Positions 34,814 to 46,583 of a stretch of DNA of 64,000 bases are shown piece by piece (position 1 is the first letter of the stretch; each line of letters begins with the position of its first letter). Below the pieces are notes generated by a model that ran no database searches, was not told the DNA's origin, and saw only the letters and a list, made by a program, of their open reading frames with translations. A program made the translations under genes and the position numbers. Source of the DNA: Lepidurus packardi (Eukaryota; Arthropoda; Branchiopoda; Notostraca; Triopsidae); the NCBI GenBank assembly GCA_023053545.1, contig JAKZAN010000005.1:8866001-8930000 (forward strand), given 5' to 3'.

Positions 34814-35663
34814 TTTGTTAGTTTTATGTTTGGTGGAACTCTAGAAAAAATATTTATATCGCATTTATATTTGACAAGTTTTGGGGCGATAATATGGAGT
34901 TTCCTTTTTCTACACAATTTACGAAGTATAATACACGGTAACACTAATTCCTTTGTTCGTTTATTTAATTATTAAAATCGCCAATGAGTATTGTCTTACA
35001 TGAGTAAATTTACATTTGTCTTACATTACATTGGTAGTGTCTTTAAAGCAATGCTGTTAGGTCTTTCTTTCTAAACAAAACTGCAATTCCCAAAAATATG
35101 GGTATATTTTAATCGAATCAAACTGATTTTAATGAATTCACCATTGATGGCGCCTCTACCGAAAGAGTTCTCACGCCATATGCATGCGCTTCCTTTTGTA
35201 GCGCTATACGGACTTAAGGCACGCCCCCTAATTATGGCTGCTGATTGATTGTTGTTTATTTACGTCCACGAAAACTTTCCCATTCGTTTCCTCCCTTTCT
35301 TCCGCGTTCTGCAATATGCTGATCTGCTCCAGTCTCAAATTTGTTTAGTTCCTTTCCTCCTGTGTGTCCAAGCTCTTCATACTGCCCTATTAGACAGTAA
35401 CTTTTAAAAAATTGACTCAATTTTCAGTTGATCCCTTCGCTTTGCTTCAAAACCGTAAGTTGTTCTTCAAGTGCCGTCTTCAGAACATTTCAAAATTTTT
35501 TTTCAAATCCTCAAGTGTCGATTTCAATTTTCGTTTCGCAAGCTTAATCATTATTTTAACTGAATAATCAAACTAACTAAAAGTAAAGGCTCAAATAAAC
35601 CAGTTTCTTGTTTTGGAAGTAAAAAATTGACTGTTCGAAAATTTCGCCCTCCACAGAAAAGTG
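34814..35663. other. Intergenic and LPP 5' region with a likely 5' UTR intron
   Basis: TMEM59 3' UTR is followed by sequence with no coding frame. A donor (AAAACCGTAAGTTG near 35453) and an acceptor (CCTCCACAG ending at 35656) suggest a noncoding first exon and a 200-bp 5' UTR intron for the lipid phosphate phosphatase gene. Confidence 0.45.
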
Positions 35664-38316
35664 ATGCCTTCCAGTATTGTATTGAGACAAGCAGCTATCG
35701 ATTTTGTGTGTTTAGCCATCGGTAACTATTTCTTTAATTAATGTATTTCGTTGGGTCTCTCTCTCTCTCTTTCTAATTCATTAGCTTAATTAGTCCACAC
35801 AAACAAGTTTTGCTTGTTTGTCCTACCGAAAAGAGTTTTTGTATTCCATGTTCTGCATCTATCAACAATCTGTCCTGCTCATTACGTAATTAATTTGTTT
35901 ATTTACACAACATAATTAAAGTAGGATTTCGGTTGGAAAAGGAAACTTTTTTCTGTTTTTTTTTTTTTTAGTAAGCGATGAAAGAGTTATGATTCAGTAT
36001 TTGCAACATCCTGTTTATTTTCAGTTCCGTTTTTGGGATTTTTTACCTTCTTATTTTATATAAAAGATTCGCTTTTAGCTAATTAAGAATCATTATAATT
36101 CAGTTTTTGGCCTCCATTTGGGTATTTCTTCTCTGGAACCGTTTAAACGTGGTTTCTTTTGTGACGATGAAAGCATCCGTTATCCTTACCACGAAAGTTC
36201 CTTCTCTTCTTCGTCGATTGGGGTTATAGGGCTTTTTGGCCCTCTCTTATTGGTAAGTTTCGGAGGGTTTTTTAGGAGGTTGAAAAGGGACCGCAATCGG
36301 GGTTCGTTTCTTGACATTTTCTTAGTTAGATTTAAATTAACAAGCTTACTTGTTCTTCTAATTTATTACTGACTTTGGACTGTTTCTCGTTTCCAGTTTG
36401 TGACCCTCGTCTTGAAGTAGCCTTTATAGAATTTCTTTTTCGTAACCAAAACAAAGCATGTCCAGATGTGAGATAGCATGACGCATGATACTTTCGTGTT
36501 TTTTAACCTTTCCTCGTCGCCCAAGAAGAAACCGCGTCAATTTGGATCAAGAAAATAATTATTGAAACAGGGTTTAGTCTTATCTGTCCGAAGTACGATT
36601 TGTTATCTATTGTAGCTATGGTAGGAAGATTTACACTTTTTGGTTCAAACTTTGAAAGTTTAGAGAAGACTTCCAAGAGTGAGAGATTCATCCATTCTTT
36701 CTTTTCCGTTACGTAAAACCAGAAATCTTAGGGGGTACTAGAACAGCATCGAACAGTCTTTAAGTAAACCGGATTGCACTACTACAGGGAAATTTGTATC
36801 TAACATTTAGTATCAATTTTTGGAATATTGGTTTATAAAAGCGCCATATGGAGTCTTCCTAGTTATTGAGTAGTCGAAACAAGAATTTCCTACTATAAAA
36901 TAGCTCAATCCCTCTCCGCACAACATAAATATATTTTTTTTTTCACGAAGACAATGGTACCAAATCAACAAACTTGTATAGTCGAAACAGTTACATCACA
37001 TCCAACATGGAATCAATTAAGCTAATTAAGGTATTTTCAAGAGAGAAATTCCCAAGCAAAAATACAAGCAGATTTTGTTCTGAATTTTTTTTCGGTTTGT
37101 CGTAAGAGAGAAAAAATTACTTGTATCATAGTCTGGATCCCAGTGTTACTTTTGGATTTGACTGGGAAACCATTCGTACGCGGCTTCTTTTGCGATGACG
37201 AATCGATCCGCCATCCTTATCTCGATAATACCGTCACCACTCCTACTTTATATGCTTTTGGCCTTGTTATCCCCATCGGCATGGTAAGTTTGGTTTTAAC
37301 TTAACCCCTTTGTTGTTTACTTTCTTAATTTATGCATGTTTTTTTTCATAAGCGAGAATAAAACATTTACGACTAAATTTAAAAGTATCTAAGAATTACC
37401 TTTTTAGATAACAATTATCGAAATATGCCGCGCTAGATTTTCGTCCGGCAAGAAAAACGGTTTGGTCAATGGCGATAGTTCCAGGAGCTCGTCACTTCCG
37501 CTATTCGGCCACGTGCGCGTGCCGGTGGTAGTGGTAGAGGTGGGACACATGGTCGCCATGTTTTTATTTGGCGCGGGTTGCTCCCAAATTGCTACAGATA
37601 TCGCCAAGTATAGCATTGGGCGACTCCGTCCTCACTTCATAGATGTTTGCAATCCTGATTGGTCCAAAATAGACTGCGATAACCACAGTTACATCACTGA
37701 ACCTTTCTGTCGTAACGAAAATAATCCAGACTACGTATACAAGCTTAAGGATGCGAGGTAATTTAATAATCTTAACAATCTCTCAATTTACTTACTGTAC
37801 GTCTCTTTATTCGCAGATTGTCGTTTCCATCAGGTCACGCCTCCTTTTCTGCCTTCACCATGTTTTACACCGCAGTAAATATTTGCTTTTCTTAATTAAT
37901 TGAAACTTTTTAAGAGTCGGTGGGTATTTTCTGTTAGTTGTACCTACAAGGACGCATGAAATGGACCGGGTCTAAATTACTTAGACCTTTGTTGCAACTA
38001 ACTGTAATTATGTTGGCTTGGTTCACGGGATTGTCTCGAATTTCGGATTATAAACATCACTGGAGTGATGTTTTGGCAGGATTTTTTATTGGAACTATCG
38101 CAGCTTCTTTAACGGTAACTTTAAAAAGAAAAATACTGTGACGTTAATCGATTTTCTTGTAATTTATCTTAGGCGTTGTATGTGACAAAGCTATTTACAT
38201 TGAGTTGTCTGCGTAATCCGGAGGTCATGGCTTTGCGTCAGCATATTCAAGGAGATGATACGGTTGCTAATCTTTCAAACCAAAGCTCGCTACATATCGT
38301 TAACCAAAACCCATAA
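35664..38316 (+). CDS. Lipid phosphate phosphatase (PAP2/LPP, wunen-type)
   Basis: LPPs are six-pass membrane enzymes that dephosphorylate lysophosphatidate, phosphatidate and sphingosine-1-phosphate with the active site outside the cell. Exons: 35664-35721, alternative 36104-36252 or 37132-37283, then 37408-37757, 37817-37874, 37938-38114, 38173-38316. Either choice keeps the frame (311 or 312 residues). The three phosphatase motifs are complete: [11 protein letters not shown] (C1), PSGH in [13 protein letters not shown] (C2), and [13 protein letters not shown] (C3, with catalytic His and Asp). An N-glycosylation-type loop (DCDNHSY) lies between C1 and C2 in the expected position. [10 protein letters not shown] in each alternative exon 2 matches the LPP signature RGFFCxDxSI. 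Confidence 0.93.
36104..36252 (+). other. LPP alternative exon 2a
   Basis: This exon encodes [20 protein letters not shown] and then a Ser-rich loop and second membrane segment ([11 protein letters not shown]). It has an AG acceptor and a GTAAGT donor and the same entry and exit phases as exon 2b. It and 2b share [11 protein letters not shown] and PY in register, so they are duplicates. They cannot both be used and keep a normal topology. Confidence 0.85.
37132..37283 (+). other. LPP alternative exon 2b
   Basis: This exon encodes [20 protein letters not shown], then [19 protein letters not shown] and a membrane segment ([12 protein letters not shown]). Splice sites and phases equal those of exon 2a about 1 kb upstream. 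The loop and helix are closer to the common LPP sequence (YPYHDSTVTS-like) than those of 2a. Confidence 0.85.
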
Positions 38317-39066
38317 TTAAAAAACGACACTTGCCAGTCTATTTATCACTTATTCCAATCTTTTACTCTCCCAGGTGATTAGTCTTTAACGTTTTATAAC
38401 TTGGCCTTTGTCTGTGAAGGGAAATTTTTTGAAAAAGTTACTAGTTACGAAGATTAGGAAGAAAAACAGTGCATCAAAGTTAACAGGTGCATGCATTCCC
38501 TGTGGTATATACCTCCTCTTTTTTATATCAGCTAAACTAATGGACTGCCTTGAATAAACAGTGCTTTTTAGTCGAGGAGTAACGACTAGTGCGGAAAAAT
38601 ATATCGGTTAGGACGTAAAACATTGTAATTCTTGTCATTTTAACGAATTGTTCGACTTATGCAAGTAGCTAACTATTTAGGAGCGATTAGTTTGCGATTC
38701 TAAATTACAGCGGAAAGGAAAACTTTCTTCGTTGTGTTGTTAAAGACGTCAGGGGAAGTGGCATCGCATCGTCGTCTGCTGCATTCACAATAGGTGTCAC
38801 TGTTTATTTAACTCCGGTTGACTTGGGTCCAAACACGAATTTACACTATTATATTGGGATGGGCGTGCTTAGGAAAGTGCATGTTAAAGAAAGGTGATAG
38901 AATTTAGACCTTCACCAAACATTTAAATAATATCGACTAGTCCTGTAAGTCTTACGTAATCAACTAAAAATGACTGGGTTAAAAATTGCTTGTATTCTGT
39001 AAGATTGCCAAAACCCAGTACGTTCTCGAGCTTATAAGATTTGATTCCCTCTTTTATCATTTTTTT
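38317..39066. other. Intergenic, no gene seen
   Basis: This is LPP 3' UTR (an AATAAA lies near 38554) followed by AT-rich sequence with no supported frame, up to the 3' end of a retrotransposon copy. Confidence 0.4.
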
Positions 39067-40324
39067 CTTTAGTATTTTCCGTTAAAATGAGTGGTAGAAG
39101 CATTCTATAATCTTGTGTTCCACAGTATCTTCCCTCTCTCCACACCTATCACACGTGCTATTTCTTTTTAGATCAAATCTGTACATCCATGATCCTGTTT
39201 TTCCGTGTCCACATCTCAATCTCAAAAGAGCAGCTCATATTTTCCTGTTTTTGTGTAATATCCAGGGTGCTGTCCTGATGTTTTGAGCGAATTGTACAAA
39301 ATTTGGAGAAGAGCTCTTTTTTAATCGCTGTAGTACTTTTTCCTCTAGTTTCTGTTTAAATACGGCCGAAAGTTCGTGTCTTGTGAGGTCTCTTAATACT
39401 ATTTGGTTGGAGGCTTTGCCAATCTTTACCGCCGTATCTGCTGCTTCGTTTCTTGCGATTCCTACAAGAACTGGAACCCATTCCAAAGTGATGTCAAAAT
39501 TGTTTGTTTGTAAGGTCCGTATTCTAATCTGGATTTCTTGGACTATCTCGGAGTATGCCCTCCTTCCGTAAGAAGCAATAGCACCGAGGGCCGCTTTTGA
39601 GTCCGACAGGGTAAGATAGTTTTTTGCACTCGAGTTCTCTATAATTATTAATGCTTCTTTGATTGTGTACAATTCCCCTGCCATTACTGACGACCACCGA
39701 GGGAGAGCGAAAGCGACCGAGTTATTTCCAGTTTCTATATGTATCCCTGATCCCGAATGCCCGTCTTTGTCTCTGGACCCATCGGTAAAAACTTTGGTGT
39801 GGTTGGGAAAATTACTTTGTATGTACTAGTACATAAGTTGTTTACAGTCATTTAGCAGTTCATTTTTTTTCGTGCTTAGTTTCGGTATATCTTTAACTAT
39901 ATTCTTGGGATCAAAATTCCACGGTGGTATTAGGTTCTCAAAGAAATATCCTTCTTTTGGTTTCGCAATTTGAAAAGACTCATACATCTGTTTAAACGAC
40001 GTCCATAGTGAAGAATTACGGTTGTTGACTACCCTTTCGAATACTAGGTCGTGTTTGTGGCACTCGACCACTCTATTGATATACTTAGAAGCTAACAGCT
40101 CCCTTCTGTCCCTCAGCGGTATTATGCCTGTTGCGAAGAATAAAACTGCTGTCGGTGTAGTTTTGGTGGCTCCTAGAATAATCCTAACAGCTCTGTTTTG
40201 AATTACCTCAAGGCATTGCAGTTTTTTAACATTGATATCTTTGAATACTATGGAGCCATATTCAAGCTTTGATCTTATTAGTCCTTGATAGAGGGTTTTC
40301 ATAACTTTCATAAAAGAGTTCTGT
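39067..40324 (-). mobile_element. Jockey-like non-LTR retrotransposon, 5'-truncated copy 1
   Basis: On the minus strand this copy encodes the end of a reverse transcriptase polyprotein (TLYQGLIRSKLEYGSIVFKD, VIQNRAVRIILGA). It then encodes an RNase H domain (SDSKAALGAI, LEWVPVLVGIARNEAADTAV) and a C-terminal Cys/His knuckle. The parts are split by frameshifts and stops. The 5' part (fingers and palm) is missing, as is usual after target-primed insertion. It abuts the serine protease pseudogene. RNase H plus this RT thumb type fits the I/Jockey group; the exact clade is not resolved. Confidence 0.8.
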
Positions 40325-40325
40325 T

Positions 40326-41760
40326 AAAAAATAGTTGTACCTGTTGTTTGGTCAGTCCAGTTTAGGAAATTCGTCAGTTTCGTATACACTCCAGGACTGT
40401 TGAGCCTTCCGCAGCCATTTCCAAAGCTAACTACCCCAATCAAGTACGTTTTGCCTGAATTTTACCAATTCACAGGACCACCAGAATCTCCCTAACAAAG
40501 AGCAAATTCCTAATTCAAAAAGAACCGCTTTCAAAGTTTCTTAAAATTACTTGTTAACTATCTACTCCAGGTTGACTGTACATGCAGAACATGTTCTTCG
40601 TGACATCGTTTAAAGTTAGCGTGTAGGGAGTAGATGTACACTGGACTTGATTCAGCACTGGCATCGAAACTTTCAAAAGTTTACTTGAAGGTGTACCTCC
40701 TTCTTGGGTGTACCCCCAAGCTATACAGTTCAAAGTTAATTTAGGTATAATTCTCGTAGTCATAAATGAATAGCAAGTCATTACCGGTCACGGTAGCTGT
40801 TGCACGGTAGTTTATGCATCTATGTAAGATACACCCAATTTTATTCCTCGGCTGGCTTCTTTCCTTTCTTTTAAGGCTCCCGCATAGCATAGCTTGTTAG
40901 AGTCAAGCTAGATGGCGCGCAGTGTTTTGTTTTAGGTGTAAACGCACATTGCTTCTGCACTGAACGGCTAAAAGGATAACTTTATAACCGTCTGCTTAAT
41001 TTGCATGACATTTTTCTTAAGAAATACAATAACATAATGTTTCCCAACTCGGAATTTCGCTTTTTTCCCTCACAGAATAAAAAAAGTCATTTTCGTTTTT
41101 AAAATTTTGAAAGCCAACTATAAGAACAAAACGACTGTCGTGCCTACCGTGTAGGTATCACCTAAATTATTGTCAGTTTGGTTGGTTAAACCTCGGATAA
41201 GTTTTACTTAGAGTGCTTTTGCGCTCTCCCTGCTATCATGGCATAGATAGCTTTATAGAAATATTCGGAAGCCTTAAGGAAGATGGCGTGACGTTACGTG
41301 AATTGGCGTATCTGTAATGTCGAGAATCCCCAGAGACACGACTACGGTGTTTTTTTTCCCATTGAGGCAATGAGCTGCTGTGACGACCCAGTTCTCACTG
41401 ATCAAGCTGCCTCCGCATTGAAAGCCACTAACTATCAGCAAATAGGCTTGCCATGGCCATTCTTTGGCAGTAGCTGGTTGGCCTCCCAATATTCGACTCT
41501 TGTCAATAAAGGAATAAATCAGCGACCACCTATACCGAGCTTGAAAGTAATTAGACTTGACAGGTCCTTTAACTCCGCAGCTACATGTTGTAGATGGAGC
41601 AGGGGTGGGATTGATAGTACTGCTACACAAGAATTGTCTCATGTACGAGGTCATCCGGCTGAAAGCTAAAAGCACGAAAAGAATTTGTTTTGAATTTATA
41701 GTCAAAAGCTAGGCATGGTTCTTTAAAATCTACACTATAATGAAAGGCTCACGCGAGAGT
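40326..41760 (-). pseudogene. Broken chymotrypsin-like serine protease gene
   Basis: Exons matching the intact neighbour at 42792-44380 are visible on the minus strand. One has a Cys-rich pro-part and [20 protein letters not shown] with the catalytic His in VVTAAHC (about 41274-41690). Another has AWGYTQEGGTPSSKLLKV and NMFCMY (about 40550-40730). The last has the catalytic Ser in GDSGGPVNW (about 40335-40495). Three defects show decay. A TAA replaces the Gln codon right after GDSGGPVNW. The exon carrying the catalytic Asp (NDIALLRL in the neighbour) is absent. The signal-peptide exon is not found. The remaining intact catalytic residues suggest the ancestor was an active protease. Confidence 0.7.
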
Positions 41761-42791
41761 ACTCGAAGAAGCCAGATGAGTTTAAGCCAGATAACTGTCG
41801 GTTACTTGAAAGGCTTTTCACTGGAAAAGATCCTTTATCAAATCGACAGTACTTACACTGGATGAGACTGAAGTTCGTGTTTGTTGTTGATACTTTAACT
41901 GCTCGTAATTACAGATAATAAATGCCGCTTCCTGTTACTTTTTAAGTAATGTCTCCAATTATAAAGCTATGGAAAGCGTCTTACAAGCCTTTTAATCATT
42001 TCCTTATTGGATTCTTCCAAGGATTTAGTTCACATAGGCACTTGTAGAACTTTTAATTGATTTGACCAAATTTGAAGCAACTTCTGTACCACTCAATTCA
42101 TTAACGCGTTAAGTAAGTTGAGTTTTGTGGAATGAAATGACGCAAGCCAATATAAACCCCAAGTTAATCGCAGCAAGAATGTGTTTGATCACGCAATGAA
42201 AGAAATATATGTGTGTAGGATTTTGATAGGGATGTATCTGAACCAAACAAACTCAAAAAATAACTTATGCAGTTACTATAGCGTTATGTTATGTAAAAGG
42301 TTAATTCCTAATCGTAAGCTTATAACCTAACTTTATATCTTTGCAAGTGCTATCTCATAATTTCTAGTCTGAACATTTTTAATTTTCATCCAGTTCTATA
42401 AATTTTATACATGATTGTACGAATTAGATGTAGTTGTACAGTATTCCGATTATATATTACAATAATATATTACATGTAAATGAGAAGAACTACGGTGACT
42501 TAGTTCAGCTGTAAGTCAGTTGTGACAAGGACATTAGAGATTGATTTTCTTTTTGGTTTGTATAATTCCCAATTGTATTATCCCATTGTGTAATGTTTAA
42601 TCCTTTAATGCAATTATATTGCTGTAGTTGAATCACTCAGGTCGATTGATTCACAAAGTCTGCTGTAGTCTTCCGAATTCTGGATACATTTGTCGCCTAA
42701 ATTAGATTGCACTTATATATTGCAAAATGTCTGGCCTGTAAAAGTATGGAAAAGATTTCCTTGAAATTAAAAAAAAACACAACTAGTTTTC
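41761..42791. other. Intergenic between the protease paralogues
   Basis: I see no gene. The part next to 41760 resembles the second exon and donor of the intact paralogue, with a GC in place of GT at the donor, so decayed gene sequence probably extends to about 41800. The rest is AT-rich. Confidence 0.35.
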
Positions 42792-44380
42792 CTAAACTTT
42801 ACCAGTTGTTTGATCAATCCAGCTCAGGTAATTCGTCAGTTTGGTGTAAACTCCAGGATATGTATCGCTTCCGCAGCCAAATCCAAAGCTATATATCCCA
42901 ATCAAGTACGTGTTCGTTCCATTTTGCCAATTGACAGGGCCACCATTATCACCCTACGAAGAAGAAGAGCAAGTTATGAAATGCCGTAAAAAATAAGAAA
43001 ATTCTCAAATTCCCAAATTACTGTGCAGGAACCGAAGCCACCTTGACGGAACATGCAAAACATGTTATCCGTGATTTGAGTATTAGAATAACTGTAAGGG
43101 GACTTTGCACACTGAGTATTGTTCAAAATAGAAAGAGTCGTTTCCAAGAGTTTACTTGATTTAGGGCCGTTTGTCTCGTTAAAACCCCAACCTAGCAAAA
43201 CAGACAATTATTGTATCATTTTGTGCTTAACGAGCGCAGGTTAAAGGTTGCGGGTACTCGAGGCAGTTGCTCAGCGCGAAAAACTGACAGGGACGCTAAC
43301 TGTACTCGGATTTGTTTCTTTTCGGCAAAAAGGCGCCATGCTTAGAGCAACCACCCAGGGCACGAGTAAGGCTCTGCCCGTACTGACTATAATATATCTT
43401 AGACTTGCTTACCGGTCACTGTAGCATTCTGTTCGGAAAAATTCGTTGTATTAAACTTGTAAGGCAAGCAAATGGGCTGGATGGCAGCACTCAAAGGCGC
43501 CGTCTTAATCAGTCTTAATAGTGCAATGTCGTTAGCTTTGGAAATCGGGATGAAATTCGGATGGATCATGATGGCGGCATTTGTTACCTGTTATGCATTT
43601 CGTAAAAACAACTATATACGTATCTTTTTAAGAGAGGACGAGTTATACGTACGTGAAGGGCAGTTACTGTGATGTCATTAACTCCCAGGTAGACATCTAC
43701 TCTCTTTACTTCATTGACGCATTTAGCAGATGTAACGACCCAGTTTTCGCTGATCAGACTGCCTCCACAACTCGTAGAATTGTCAATTAACAAATAGGCC
43801 ATCCAGGGCCATTTTTTCAGGGTTGATTCTTGGCCACCTATGATACGATTCTGTCAAGATAGTCAAGTTAATTGTGAGTTGAAAGCGAAGTATTGAAAAG
43901 TTCTGTATTTACTGATTTTCCTTTGATGCCGCAGCTACAGCCGGACGGGGCAACGGCACTATCACACCCAAATTGTCGGAAATAGGAAACCATGCGACTA
44001 AAAGCTAAAAAAAAAGCAAACAGTGTAATTAATGTTCTGGAAAGTATGGAACTTGAAAGTGTAAATGAAAGTCAGTCAAGTAAGGACTTACGAGAGAGTA
44101 CTGCGCGCTCCCAGAGGCTCACGTCCGTTTTCGTTGGCTCTACGGGGTTTGGTTCGGAACTCTAGCGTTTGAATTTATGTAAGACTTTTTAAACTAAGTA
44201 CACTATAAGGAGCTGTAGTTGACTTACGTGTTGCTGTTGGCTCAGTAGGAATGCGAGCAAACCGGGTTCTACTGTGACGGGTCCAACACCGTCAGCATCG
44301 TCACCGTTTGGGTTGACCGCGGAAGCTAAGGCAAAAATCCCAAACAGGGCTACCAACACCACGGAAAACTTGGAACTCAT
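42792..44380 (-). CDS. Secreted serine protease homologue lacking catalytic His and Ser
   Basis: Seven exons join in phase (44228-44380, 44092-44161, 43913-44004, 43653-43850, 43413-43587, 43022-43191, 42792-42953) to give 339 residues. The start MSSKFSVVLVALFGIFALAS is a signal peptide. A pro-region follows, with a Cys-rich segment (SGCSCGIKG). The chymotrypsin-fold domain begins at RIIGG (about residue 106), the normal activation cleavage site. The catalytic His position reads VVTSAKC (Lys, residue 148). The Asp is kept in NDIALLRL (residue 191). The catalytic Ser position reads GDNGGP (Asn, residue 289). The rest is well preserved ([36 protein letters not shown]). It is a pseudoprotease of the SPH type; such proteins act as cofactors in arthropod immunity and development. 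Its own role is unknown. Confidence 0.85.
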
Positions 44381-45594
44381 TGCGTACACGTTGCAGTTGA
44401 GTCCGAAGGAGTGAATTTTCTTCGCTCTCGGCGGTCGCATTTATATTTTTCTTGACTAGAGTGAAGAGCCGCCTCTGATTTCAGTTCAGGAAGACTATCG
44501 GCAACTTGAGAGGCTTCTCACTAGGAAAAAAAAAACTTTATAAAATACGACAGGTGGTGATAGCACGTGATGAGAGAAATGGGCTTATTTGTGGTTGTAA
44601 ACTTAATGATTCTTCCATAGAAATTATATGTTCAAGTCTTCAGCTTGTAGTTTGTAAAAGGAAGTCTGCAATTTGGAAGTAATGATATGCGTCGTAGGAC
44701 CTTGGTTCAAGGATCTGGCAAGCTACAGTTAATTGTATAACTTTATTGACGTAACCTAATTTGAAGATATGTAAGTAAATGCTGTGATAGACACACACGG
44801 TACACATGTTGCTTCATTTAACAAAACAGTTGTTGCTTTCAACATAATTACATTCCTTCGTTAGCATAGCAAGCAATACCACGCATGCTAAACTCGAAAT
44901 GAAAAAAGGCATTGATCCCGGAACTAGAAATTTGTAGATGCAATGTATGGCCTTATTTCGTTCCGAAGTTAAAGCTACTCGTGCTCGTAGCAAAATCGGA
45001 CAGGGAGGCGTAAATTGGCTAATTATAACGCCGTTCACAACTAGTTTATTAATAATCATACAAATTTAAATAATTCACTTAAAAAAAAAAGGTTTTTGTA
45101 TTGTCAATCTCAAATTTCATTATTGGACTGCAAGGCGGATATGGTTGTGTTACAAGTCGTCTTCAAAATTGTTAACCCGAGAAATTTACCAGCGATTTCG
45201 TGGCGCTCAAGAGCACCAGCAATGGTAACTGCTTCTAGAACTCGGCCTCTCTCTCTCGCTTCAACTGTGAGGACTAGGCTGAAGAAATCCGCTGTCGAGT
45301 CGTCGTGGAACTCGCCACCAACTACGAGCTTTACTCTCGCGACTCCCGAGTTTCTTTCCAAAGATCAAATCAGCCAACTGGTCAATTTCTCAGGCATTGA
45401 CATCGAGCGCGTTTCTTTCACCAAGTTCTTCAAAGAAGACTGAAACTGCAATGGCTGTATCCGAAGACGATCGTTTAAAGAAGCCGAAATCCGTAGTTGT
45501 CGACTTGGTCATGTCGATGAAAGGTTTAAAGCCTTGGAATCCGCCCGCAAGGCCTTCTTCTTCTTTGTGTTGTTGATCTGTTTTTAGTCAAACT
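44381..45594. other. Intergenic with an unassigned possible coding stretch
   Basis: Between the pseudoprotease and retrotransposon copy 2 no gene is recognised. At about 45110-45443 the sequence is GC-richer than its surroundings and open in both directions. The plus frame ends with ISQLVNFSGIDIERVSFTKF, and the minus frame has VARVKLVVGGEFHDDSTADF. Either could be a decayed exon. I could not match it to a family. Confidence 0.25.
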
Positions 45595-46583
45595 GTGCCA
45601 TCTAACGGGCACATTGTCGACTATTTCTGACCATTTAATATTTCTGATTATTTTTTTTTCGATAAAGGTTATTATTATTCTGAAACAACTTTCTATTGAT
45701 ATTGATAGGGAAAAGTAAAAAAAAATGTGTTCTTTAGTAATTTCCCGTTCAAATGAGTGGTACAAGCATTCCATAATCTTGTGCTCCACCGTATCTTCCC
45801 TCTCTCCACACCTATCACACGTGCTATTTATTTTTAGATTAAATATGTGCATCCATGATCCTGTTTTTCCGTGTCCACATCTCAATTGCAAAAGAGCAAC
45901 TGATACTTTCCTGTTTGTGTGGTGGTAATTCGATTCTCAAAAAAATCTCCTTTTGGTTTCGCAATTTCAAAAGACTCGTACATCTGTTTAAACGACGTCC
46001 ATAGTGAAGAATTACGGTTGTTGACAACCTTTTTGACTACTAGGTCGTGTTTGTGACACTCGACCATTCTATTGAGATAATTAGTAGCTCCCTTCTGTCC
46101 CTCAGCAGTATGCTGCCTGTTGCGCAAACTAAAACTGCTATAGGTGTAGTTTAGGTAGCTCCTAGACTAATCCTTAGGGCTCTGTTTTGAATTACCTCAA
46201 GGCATTGCCGTTTTTTTAAGTTGATAGCTTTGAATACTATAGAACCATATTCAAGCTTTGATCTTATTAGTCCTTGATAGAGGGTTTTCATAACGTGTTG
46301 GCTACTCCCCCAACTGGTCCCTGCTAGTCAACTGAGCATCCCCATCTTCCAAATGTTCTGAGAAGGACAAAGACTTGTTAAAAGTTATCCCCAAATATGT
46401 GACCGACTTCACTCTCGTATCTTCGTCCCACTGATCTTTAACTTCCGTTTACTTTCTAATTTTCGTTGTCGCGTGATGACCGTGTAATTTGATTTGTTAG
46501 TGGAAATTTTGAAGCCATTTTTACCACACAAAGAGTTAACATACCCGAGAATTGTACTAGCCTTCCCACTGCTATATCTACAC

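Noticed and set aside
41298..41669. Plus-strand frame of 123 codons
   Set aside because: It is the antisense of the serine protease pseudogene exon carrying TAAHC.
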